Shown: piece after piece, positions 1 through 5,014 of the stretch | How the letters are laid out: every line of letters begins with the position of its first letter | Position numbering within the stretch: the first letter of the stretch is position 1 | Assembly: GCA_017408185.1 (NCBI GenBank) | Contig: JAFQVE010000175.1 | Span: forward strand, 1-5,014 | Length of the DNA: 5,014 nucleotides | Reading direction: 5' to 3' | DNA from: Oscillospiraceae bacterium | Lineage (GTDB): Bacteria; Bacillota_A; Clostridia; Oscillospirales; JAAYXM01 | Position numbers and translations under genes: made by a program | The notes under the pieces: generated by a model | The model's input: only the letters and a program-made list of their open reading frames with translations | What the model was told of the DNA's origin: nothing | The model's database searches: none

Positions 1-174
1 AACTGTACATATACAGACAATCTTCATGCATATCAGATTGAAGATATGTCAAGAGCAATCCTTGATAACCGCGACCCGATGGTTACAGGTGAACAGGCTC
101 TTCACAGCGTAGGTCTTATCCTTGCGATATATGAGTCGGCAAGAACCGGTAAAGAAGTCTTTATAGAGGACTAA
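1..174 (+). CDS. Gfo/Idh/MocA-family oxidoreductase, C-terminal fragment
   Basis: This is the last 57 codons of a gene that begins left of the window; it reads in frame from base 1 to the TAA at 172-174. The visible end (EDMSRAILDNRDPMVTGEQALHSV, here split as EDMSRAILDNRDP then MVTGEQALHSV, followed by GLILAIYESARTGKEV) matches the usual C-terminal helix of Gfo/Idh/MocA NAD(P)-dependent sugar or inositol dehydrogenases, where a 'P.v.g.ea...v.li.aiy.Sa.tG..v' pattern closes the substrate-binding domain. Family members oxidise or reduce sugars, sugar acids, inositols and related polyols in the cytosol. The Rossmann nucleotide-binding half and the catalytic Lys/His are outside the window, so the substrate cannot be told. 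The gene converges on the GH88 gene and is followed by two hairpins. The family call is fairly sure; the exact function is unknown. Confidence 0.82.
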   Translation, partial: NCTYTDNLHAYQIEDMSRAILDNRDPMVTGEQALHSVGLILAIYESARTGKEVFIED

Positions 175-186
175 AAGTTATAAACG

Positions 187-220
187 AACACATCCTCCCG
201 TGTAAGCGGGAGGATGTGTT
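187..220. terminator. Perfect 14-bp hairpin between convergent genes
   Basis: The arms 187-200 (AACACATCCTCCCG) and 207-220 are exact reverse complements around the 6-nt loop TGTAAG. It starts 12 nt after the oxidoreductase stop. On the + strand no strong T-run follows at once (GCCTATATAATAA), whereas on the minus strand the exit side is T-rich (CGTTTATAACTTTT). It can therefore act as a second terminator for GH88 transcripts as well as a stem protecting the 3' end of the oxidoreductase mRNA. The fold is read directly; the role is inferred. Confidence 0.75.
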
Positions 221-223
221 GCC

Positions 224-265
224 TATATAATAAACTCCCTGCGTCAGCGGGGAGTTTATTATATA
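224..265. terminator. Long A/T-flanked hairpin, likely bidirectional terminator
   Basis: The arms 224-239 and 250-265 are exact reverse complements over 16 bp. The stem continues inward with a T-G wobble (240/249), G-C (241/248) and C-G (242/247), leaving the tetraloop GTCA (243-246): 19 pairs in all. The core CTCCC/GGGAG is GC-rich and the outer half is A/T-rich. On the + strand it is followed by CTATTTTATTTATG, a moderate T tract. On the minus strand it begins 5 nt after the GH88 stop and its 3' arm is itself T-rich. This fits a bidirectional intrinsic terminator between converging genes. Confidence 0.8.
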
Positions 266-270
266 CTATT

Positions 271-1404
271 TTATTTATGTACTGTAAATCTGCCGTCGTT
301 ACCGTCAAGCTTCATAAGAGCTTCAAGGAGATAATAGTCGCCGAAAATCCATGGCATATGCATTCCGTTGGGAGTGTGGTATGCACTTGAAGCATTTTCA
401 AGCAAACGGAGCTCTTTCGGGTCATAATTGCAGTTTTCATCAAGAACGCGCAAAAGCTTCATCGCTGCACGCTCATAAATCTTTGCTTCATACTCCGGAA
501 CCGCTCTTGAAATTTCAATAAGACCGCAAGCTGCAATAGAAGCGGCAGAGGAATCGTAGTATACCGGCTCTTCGGGGGCGCGGAAGTCAACGAGCGGAAG
601 CTTTCCGTCTTCGATATTTGCAATAAAGTAATGTGCAACCTTCTTTGCGGTGTCGAGATATTCCTGCTTGCCGAGGTTAAGATATGCAAGTGCAAAGCCG
701 TAAAGTGCCCATGCCTGACCGCGGGACCATGAGGAGCCACTTTCATAGCCCTGTCCGCGCGGAGTTGCAAGAACATCACCGGTTTCCGGGTCAAACTCAA
801 CAACGTGGTTGGAAGAACCGTCGCCGCGGATAAAGCTTTTCGCAACAGTATCGGCGTGTGCACGTGCAACCTGCTCAAAACGCGGGTCATCGTGAATGGA
901 TGTCGCAAAGCTGAGAAGAGGAATATTCATCATGCAGTCAATTATTGCCCAGCGGTGGCTGGAGTGATCCCATGCGCGGATGTATTTAGCAACGTGATTA
1001 AAACGACCTGCAAGAACTGTTGCGGCGTGCATCGCGCGGGCTTTTGATTTCTCGTTGCCGGTGATTTTGTAATCAGCAACAGCGGAAAGAGACCACATAA
1101 ATCCGACGTCATGATGGATTCCTGTGAAAATGTCAAACGCCTCGTCGAGCTTTGCTTCGCAGCCTTCGGCATACTCGCGGAACATTTTATCACCGGTTTT
1201 TAAGTACATAAGCCACATCATGCCGGGCCAGAAAGCAGTTGTCCAGCCTGAAATGTTAGCGGTGGTTCCTTTCGGATCCCATTCACCGATTCTTGAGTTT
1301 GTTGTAGGGAAGTTTGCGCCGATTTCAGGAGCCATCGCAGTAACTTTTTTTACGACTCTGTCCAGAAATTCGGAAGCAAATGCTTTATCTTCTTTAGAAA
1401 ACAT
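271..1404 (-). CDS. Glycoside hydrolase family 88, unsaturated glucuronyl hydrolase
   Basis: Predicted cytosolic enzyme of 377 residues, close to the usual 370-400 for GH88. The family removes the 4,5-unsaturated uronic acid that polysaccharide lyases leave at the non-reducing end of oligosaccharides from glycosaminoglycans or other uronide polymers, by hydrating the vinyl ether. Visible family marks: an N-terminal GWTTAFWPGMMWLMY helix (about 53-67); HHDVGFMW with the first key Asp at 99; RWAIIDCMMNIPLL with the second, the likely general acid/base, at 156 (equivalents of Asp88 and Asp149 in Bacillus sp. GL1 UGL); NHVVEFDPETG with His200; the SWSRGQAWALYGF block (about 225-237); and PWIFGDYYLLEAL near the end (351-363). 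These fit an (alpha/alpha)6 barrel. HDVGF favours GH88 over the related GH105. There is no signal peptide, so the substrate must be imported. The reading frame runs 3 codons further up to a GTG at 1413, but that codon lies 1 nt from the AAGGAG; the ATG at 1404 is 10 nt from it and is preferred. Confidence 0.93.
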   Translation of the reverse strand: MFSKEDKAFASEFLDRVVKKVTAMAPEIGANFPTTNSRIGEWDPKGTTANISGWTTAFWPGMMWLMYLKTGDKMFREYAEGCEAKLDEAFDIFTGIHHDVGFMWSLSAVADYKITGNEKSKARAMHAATVLAGRFNHVAKYIRAWDHSSHRWAIIDCMMNIPLLSFATSIHDDPRFEQVARAHADTVAKSFIRGDGSSNHVVEFDPETGDVLATPRGQGYESGSSWSRGQAWALYGFALAYLNLGKQEYLDTAKKVAHYFIANIEDGKLPLVDFRAPEEPVYYDSSAASIAACGLIEISRAVPEYEAKIYERAAMKLLRVLDENCNYDPKELRLLENASSAYHTPNGMHMPWIFGDYYLLEALMKLDGNDGRFTVHK

Positions 1405-1414
1405 TTTGTTCACG

Positions 1415-1420
1415 CTCCTT
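1415..1420 (-). promoter_or_regulatory. Ribosome binding site of the GH88 gene
   Basis: AAGGAG on the minus strand, 10 nt before the ATG at 1404 and only 1 nt before the in-frame GTG at 1413. The spacing decides for the ATG as start. Confidence 0.75.
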
Positions 1421-1428
1421 TTTACTAT

Positions 1429-1457
1429 ATGATAACATAAGTTTCTTGGAAAAACAA
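1429..1457 (-). promoter_or_regulatory. Candidate sigma-A promoter for the GH88 gene
   Basis: On the minus strand, TTGTTT (1457-1452) and TATCAT (1434-1429) are separated by 17 nt. The -10 matches TATAAT at 5 of 6 positions; the -35 matches only the TTG half of TTGACA. The region is A/T-rich, lies between the upstream terminator and the ribosome binding site, and would give a short leader. The weak -35 would suit an activator-dependent promoter. No start site is proven. Confidence 0.5.
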
Positions 1458-1482
1458 TGCATATTTTACCTTTTTCTATGCA
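1458..1482. promoter_or_regulatory. TGCATA-N13-TATGCA dyad, possible operator upstream of GH88
   Basis: Two exact 6-bp inverted half-sites (1458-1463 and 1477-1482) with a 13-nt spacer directly abut the candidate -35 on its upstream side. The centre-to-centre distance of 19 bp is close to two helical turns, so a dimeric regulator could bind both on one face, where an activator would sit. Six-base half-sites in A/T-rich DNA can arise by chance, so this is a hint only; no regulator family is assigned. Confidence 0.3.
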
Positions 1483-1498
1483 AAAACGACCAAAAGCA

Positions 1499-1537
1499 AA
1501 GGAACACCAAAGTGTTTGCAGAACTTTGATGCTCCTT
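1499..1537 (-). terminator. Intrinsic terminator after the SLH protein gene
   Basis: Read on the minus strand, the 15-nt arm 1537-1523 (AAGGAGCATCAAAGT) pairs with 1513-1499 (ACTTTGGTGTTCCTT) through 13 Watson-Crick pairs and 2 G-U wobbles around a 9-nt loop. It begins 7 nt after the SLH gene stop and is followed by T-rich sequence (TTGCTTTTGGTCGTTTTT). It should end the ABC-SLH transcript and insulate the GH88 promoter just downstream. Confidence 0.82.
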
Positions 1538-1544
1538 GGGGATG

Positions 1545-3416
1545 TTATTTAAGATAAATTACCCTTACCATTCCGCCGTCGGATTGGATGTTATCATAAT
1601 AAATCCATATTTCTCCGTTATAAGAAATTGCTTCGTCGAGTGTTGTCTTAATTTTTGTATCGTTTAAGACTTTATAAACCTGAATATTTTGCGAAATTCT
1701 GTGCTTTACACTTCCGCCGACTGTTGCATATGAGGGGGTGAGAAGCGTAACGTTTGTCGCGCGGATAAGATTTTTTGCCTCTGAAAGAATGCCGTTATCA
1801 TAGATGAAAACACACGGTCCTTCCGTAAGGCTTGTTGTTGCACCGCTCAGGGTAACGGTTCCGGTCTGTCCGTTAAGATCATAGTGATAGACGTATTTTG
1901 ATGGCGACTGTCCGCCGGCACCGTCGCTCACGGTATTGCGATCAATCTTAGTTATAAGACCGTACTTGTGCATATCACCCGTAACGTTCCTGATAATAAG
2001 TCCGTCTATTGCTCCGGAAGAATTTGTGGTGGAGAGGAGGATGCTTTCGGATTTCAGATTCACTCCGTCAAGACGTTGGAGTGTAAGCTTAGTCATGTTG
2101 TAATTATCATCAATCTCCAGAATTTTAATATCTTGAGCCAAGGGAGCACTACCCCAGGTCAGGGAAGCTGCATTCACATAACCGTGGTTGTTTCCGCTGC
2201 CTTTTGAAGTTGTGTGGATTTTTCCGGTTGCGTAGTTTACCTCTACAGCCTTACCTACCAGAGCTGTGGAAATTCCTGACTGTTCAATATCAACATTGCT
2301 TCCGTCAAGCGTAAGAATAGTTGCATAGTATCCGCTTGTTTTTGTTCCGTCAGCGGATGTCAGTGTTTTTGATTGTACTCCTGTCACAACCCCGACAATA
2401 GATTCGTAAAGAGCGCCGGCTTCATATGCATCACAAACCTTAGCGTTTTTATCGAGCAGCATTGTGACAGTTTCGCCGACCTCAAGTCCGTCAAGACCGA
2501 ACGCCCGTTGCGCCGCGTAATAGGGGAGAGGATAGGTGACACCGGAGACAGTTACGGATGTCGGCGCCTCTTTGTTGGGGGTTATCGCCTCAAGAATGCC
2601 TGAGACTTTGTTTGAGTATGCCCAGATAGCATTGCTTTTTTTGCTGTAGTAAATGACATCGTAATGTTCAATATCGGAGATGTTTGCACCGTTGCCATTA
2701 CGATATACACGCGGAGATGTAAAACCAAGGCTTGATACTGTGCCTGCCTTGACCGTTACCGGACCGGTTACATTGTCATCAAGAACATCGCCGATTGTGA
2801 GAAGCTCGCTTGACGGAGTGTAGCCGAGGCTCTGGGCGTATATCGTGGTGTTTCCCTTTGAGGGAGTATTGAGCAGGTTATACACAAGCTTTGCCATTTC
2901 ACTTCTGATTATCGGATTGCCCGGTGTGACATACACTTCGTCAGAAAGTCCGATGTCCGCGGCTTTCGCTATCTGCCCTGCAGGATATGCACCTGTGTAG
3001 TCATTGTTGGTGTAGCCAAGCAGTCTGAGCATTGCGCTGAGTGCTTCTTCGTATTTGATGTAGCTGTTTGGACGGAACGAACCGTCGGAATATCCTGTCA
3101 TAAATTTGTTTTTTGATGCAACACTTATATACGGAGCACCCCAGTGTGTATACATAACGTCAGAAAACGGAGAAATACGTGAGGTTGCAGTTGCGGCGCC
3201 CTTGTACTGAGATGCAGTTACAAGGATTTTTGCAAGCGCCGCGCGTGTGACATACTGACTGTCATTAAAATTACCCTTTGCATCGTATGTCATAATTTCC
3301 ATGACGTCGAGAATGGTCTCAATGTCATCGTCTGAGGGAAGATTTGACGCGGATGCGGGTATAACAAACGTCAAAAGTATTGCCGCAGAGAGGATAAGCG
3401 AAATTAATTTTTTCAT
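1545..3416 (-). CDS. SLH-domain cell-surface protein with beta-rich C-terminal region
   Basis: Secreted protein of 623 residues, expected to bind cell-wall polymers through SLH domains. It opens with a Sec signal peptide: MKK, a hydrophobic core LISLILSAAILLTFVIP, and a likely cut after A-S-A at residue 23. Three SLH units follow: about 32-70, degenerate (VTRAALAKI); about 81-134, the clearest, with FSDV, HW, Y, GYSDGSFRP and IKYEEALSAM; and about 143-184 (IIRSEMAKLV). Residues 190-623 match no domain I can name; they are rich in short predicted beta strands and Gly/Asn turns and appear to contain degenerate repeats. I see no catalytic motif, LPXTG anchor or C-terminal membrane segment. The frame stays open up to 3578, but that would overlap the permease gene by about 140 nt and bury the signal peptide; the ATG at 3416 has AAAGGGG 9 nt ahead. 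ATG 3422, two codons earlier, is the alternative. The gene sits 22 nt behind the permease and ends at a strong terminator. Confidence 0.88.
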   Translation of the reverse strand: MKKLISLILSAAILLTFVIPASASNLPSDDDIETILDVMEIMTYDAKGNFNDSQYVTRAALAKILVTASQYKGAATATSRISPFSDVMYTHWGAPYISVASKNKFMTGYSDGSFRPNSYIKYEEALSAMLRLLGYTNNDYTGAYPAGQIAKAADIGLSDEVYVTPGNPIIRSEMAKLVYNLLNTPSKGNTTIYAQSLGYTPSSELLTIGDVLDDNVTGPVTVKAGTVSSLGFTSPRVYRNGNGANISDIEHYDVIYYSKKSNAIWAYSNKVSGILEAITPNKEAPTSVTVSGVTYPLPYYAAQRAFGLDGLEVGETVTMLLDKNAKVCDAYEAGALYESIVGVVTGVQSKTLTSADGTKTSGYYATILTLDGSNVDIEQSGISTALVGKAVEVNYATGKIHTTSKGSGNNHGYVNAASLTWGSAPLAQDIKILEIDDNYNMTKLTLQRLDGVNLKSESILLSTTNSSGAIDGLIIRNVTGDMHKYGLITKIDRNTVSDGAGGQSPSKYVYHYDLNGQTGTVTLSGATTSLTEGPCVFIYDNGILSEAKNLIRATNVTLLTPSYATVGGSVKHRISQNIQVYKVLNDTKIKTTLDEAISYNGEIWIYYDNIQSDGGMVRVIYLK

Positions 3417-3425
3417 ATTCATTTG

Positions 3426-3432
3426 CCCCTTT
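3426..3432 (-). promoter_or_regulatory. Ribosome binding site of the SLH protein gene
   Basis: AAAGGGG on the minus strand, 9 nt before ATG 3416 and 3 nt before ATG 3422. It lies in the 22-nt gap after the permease stop, supporting separate translation of a cistron in the same mRNA and start at 3416. Confidence 0.6.
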
Positions 3433-3438
3433 GATTTA

Positions 3439-4617
3439 TTAGTCATGACGCAACGCGTCGATTGGGTTGAGTTTAGAAGCCTTTGCTGCCGGGAAATATC
3501 CGAAGAAGACTCCGATGAGAACGGAGACTGAGAAAGAAAGAATAACCGCCGAAGCGGAAACTGCTCCGGAAACGCCAAGAATGCCCGATAGAACTTGTGA
3601 AAGAAGCGCTCCCACTATAATGCCGATAACACCGCCGAGTCCGCTTGTTATAATGGCCTCAATAACAAACTGAGAAAGAATGTCACGGCGTTTTCCTCCG
3701 ATAGCCTTGCGTATGCCGATTTCACGTGTGCGCTCGGTTACGGAAACGAGCATTATGTTCATGATTCCGATGCCGCCGACGAGAAGTGAAATTGCCGCAA
3801 TCCCGGCAAGAACCATGGCAAGGGTTCCGGTAAGCTCTTCGATGCTCTCAACAAGCTCTGAAAGGTTTGAGACGTTGTATGCGTCCTCATCCTCGAAAAT
3901 GTCATAGAGGTAATCTTCCAGAACCTTCTTAGCCGGTTCTATTACTGTTGAGTCTTTTGCAACATATGTGTAGCTTGAAATCCTTCCGTTTCTCGCAAGA
4001 CGCGCTGCTGTGGAGTAGGGGATGATTACCATATTATCCGTACTTGTTTCGGTGCTGTCTCCCTCTTCTTCGAGAAGGCCGATTATCGTATATGCAGAGC
4101 CGTTTATCTTAAGAATTTTTCCTATTGGGTCGCTTGTCCCGAAAAGCTCGTTTGCAATGTATGTACCGATAACGCACACATAGTTGCGATTGGTTGTGTC
4201 AATGTACGAAATAAAGCGCCCATTCGATACAGCATAGTCTTTTATTTCAGCATATTCTTCGTTTCCACCATAAACAGATGAACTGACATTGGTTGAGCCG
4301 TATTTGACTGTTGCACCGCTTATTGTGACGGTGGGGGTAACATTTGAGAATAGCTCAGGGTTATCGTCTGCAAGAGTAAGCATTTCCTCGGGCTTTATAT
4401 TCATATTGCCACCGCGCCCGCTGAGCATAACCGTGATATTGTTTGTTCCCATTGAGTTGAAGGAAGAAACCATATCGTCGGAAAAACCCTGCACAACGCT
4501 TACGAGCGTTATAACCGAAGCGATACCGATGATAACGCCAAGCATCGTAAGAAATGAACGCATCTTGTTGCCGGAGATGCTTTTGAGCGCAAGCTTTAAG
4601 CATTGATATATATTCAT
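3439..4617 (-). CDS. MacB/FtsX-type ABC transporter permease
   Basis: Membrane subunit of 392 residues, the usual length for MacB-like permeases without a fused ATPase. One membrane helix near the N-terminus (about 20-43, after the amphipathic NIYQCLKLALKSISGNKMR) is followed by a large extracytoplasmic MacB-core-like domain (about 45-260, with ITVMLSGRGG, VYGGNEEYAEI, GRFIS, VIGTYIANELFG, GKILKINGSAYTIIGLL). Then come three helices (about 266-292, 318-342, 355-376). The cytoplasmic loop SVTERTREIGIRKAIGGKRRDI (292-312) and the tail GYFPAAKASKLNPIDALR (373-390) are hallmarks of the family. In such transporters the ATPase drives movement of the outer domain rather than a substrate channel; members handle peptides, antibiotics, lipoproteins or envelope stress. 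The start is firm: ATG with GGAGG 7 nt ahead. It lies 15 nt after the ATPase stop and just before the SLH gene, so an operon is likely. The substrate is unknown. Confidence 0.93.
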   Translation of the reverse strand: MNIYQCLKLALKSISGNKMRSFLTMLGVIIGIASVITLVSVVQGFSDDMVSSFNSMGTNNITVMLSGRGGNMNIKPEEMLTLADDNPELFSNVTPTVTISGATVKYGSTNVSSSVYGGNEEYAEIKDYAVSNGRFISYIDTTNRNYVCVIGTYIANELFGTSDPIGKILKINGSAYTIIGLLEEEGDSTETSTDNMVIIPYSTAARLARNGRISSYTYVAKDSTVIEPAKKVLEDYLYDIFEDEDAYNVSNLSELVESIEELTGTLAMVLAGIAAISLLVGGIGIMNIMLVSVTERTREIGIRKAIGGKRRDILSQFVIEAIITSGLGGVIGIIVGALLSQVLSGILGVSGAVSASAVILSFSVSVLIGVFFGYFPAAKASKLNPIDALRHD

Positions 4618-4624
4618 GATTTTT

Positions 4625-4629
4625 CCTCC
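4625..4629 (-). promoter_or_regulatory. Ribosome binding site of the permease gene
   Basis: GGAGG on the minus strand, 7 nt before the ATG at 4617 and 3 nt past the ATPase stop codon. A near-consensus site squeezed into the 15-nt gap, which indicates coupled expression of the two ABC subunits. Confidence 0.85.
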
Positions 4630-4632
4630 GCG

Positions 4633-5014
4633 CTATTCGAGATTTTCAAGCTTCGGTATGTTTGGAGCATCCGAAATGATTTTACCGTCGTGAATCCGGA
4701 TTATACGCTTTGCGCATTCTGCAATTCCATTATCGTGAGTGATAAGGATGATGGTTTTCCCGCTGTCGTTCAGGCCCATAAGAAATTTCATAACATCCTT
4801 ACCGGTTTTGGAGTCGAGAGCGCCGGTCGGTTCGTCCGCAAGAATAACAGGAGGATTTGCCGCAAGCGCACGTGCAATGGAAACACGCTGCTGCTGACCG
4901 CCGGACAACTGATTGGGCATATGGTGTACTCTGTCGGCGAGACCAACTCGGTCAAGTGCGGTAATAACCATTTCCTTGCGCTTTGAGGCAGAAATGCCTT
5001 GATATATCAGCGGA
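4633..5014 (-). CDS. ABC transporter ATP-binding protein (MacB/LolD-like), C-terminal part
   Basis: The last 126 codons are visible, ending at the TAG at 4633-4635; the frame stays open to the right window edge, so the true start, Walker A and Q-loop lie outside. The visible part holds [14 protein letters not shown], the usual segment after the Q-loop in MacB/LolD-type ATPases; then [18 protein letters not shown] (ABC signature), [12 protein letters not shown] (Walker B with catalytic Glu, then D-loop), IILITHD (H-loop His) and IIRIHDGKI. All visible catalytic residues are intact. An internal ATG at 4971 is not the start, since conserved sequence continues before it. It would power the permease encoded 15 nt downstream, at the inner face of the membrane. 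In Gram-positive bacteria such pairs often work with a HlyD/RND-like partner encoded upstream; here that part is not visible. Confidence 0.94.
   Translation of the reverse strand, partial: PLIYQGISASKRKEMVITALDRVGLADRVHHMPNQLSGGQQQRVSIARALAANPPVILADEPTGALDSKTGKDVMKFLMGLNDSGKTIILITHDNGIAECAKRIIRIHDGKIISDAPNIPKLENLE

Noticed and set aside
187..265. The paired hairpins as a CRISPR fragment, integron attC site or transposon end
   Set aside because: The two stems differ in sequence, there is no repeat-spacer periodicity, no integrase or transposase nearby, and their position between convergent stop codons is explained by termination.
459..1432. Several open frames of 80-150 codons overlapping the GH88 gene on both strands
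   Set aside because: They are shadows of a well-conserved GH88 coding frame, with low-complexity or composition-biased translations and no convincing ribosome binding sites.
1425..1437. TATG-TTAT-CATA dyad overlapping the candidate -10
   Set aside because: Only 4-bp arms in A/T-rich DNA; it does not extend outward and is expected by chance.
3417..3578. N-terminal extension of the SLH reading frame up to 3578
   Set aside because: It would overlap the permease gene out of frame by about 140 nt, its residues (many Ser/Gln/Arg) look like a shadow translation, and it would place a typical signal peptide 52-54 residues inside the protein.
4289..4606. 105-codon + strand frame opposite the permease
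   Set aside because: Antisense to the clear permease N-terminal region; no family resemblance and no operon logic.
4603..4986. 127-codon open frame on the + strand opposite the ATPase
   Set aside because: It lies wholly antisense to the ATPase, whose signature, Walker B and H-loop motifs are intact; the translation shows no recognisable motif.

Overview
The window looks like chromosomal DNA of a Gram-positive anaerobe of the Bacillota, probably a gut- or fibre-associated Clostridia (Oscillospiraceae-like). This is inferred from an SLH (S-layer homology) surface protein with a Gram-positive style signal peptide, a MacB-like ABC exporter beside it, a GH88 enzyme of polyuronide or glycosaminoglycan breakdown, and GGAGG-type ribosome binding sites. 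The genus cannot be named from the sequence.

Layout. On the + strand, 1-174 is the C-terminal end of a Gfo/Idh/MocA-family oxidoreductase. It converges on a minus-strand glycoside hydrolase family 88 gene (271-1404). Between the two stops lie two near-perfect hairpins only 3 nt apart (187-220 and 224-265), which probably terminate transcription from both sides. Upstream of the GH88 gene are an AAGGAG ribosome binding site, a plausible sigma-A promoter (1429-1457) and a short dyad next to the -35 (1458-1482). A good intrinsic terminator (1499-1537) separates it from the next genes.

The rest of the window (1545-5014, minus strand) is a tightly packed run in transcription order: an ABC ATPase (cut by the window end), a MacB/FtsX-type permease and an SLH-domain secreted protein. 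Gaps are 15 and 22 nt, each holding a ribosome binding site. This looks like one transcript ending at the 1499-1537 terminator. The ATPase and permease would form a MacB-type transporter, whose HlyD-like partner, if any, would lie beyond the right edge. The SLH protein is exported by its own signal peptide and should sit on the cell wall. It has about 430 residues of beta-rich sequence that I cannot assign to a named domain and that seems to hold degenerate internal repeats.

The GH88 gene and the oxidoreductase suggest a carbohydrate-use neighbourhood, but they are on opposite strands and nothing here proves a shared pathway. I see no CRISPR array, insertion sequence, tRNA, rRNA or phage gene. 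Nothing amounts to a clearly new system; the most open questions are the uncharacterised part of the SLH protein and its co-transcription with an exporter.
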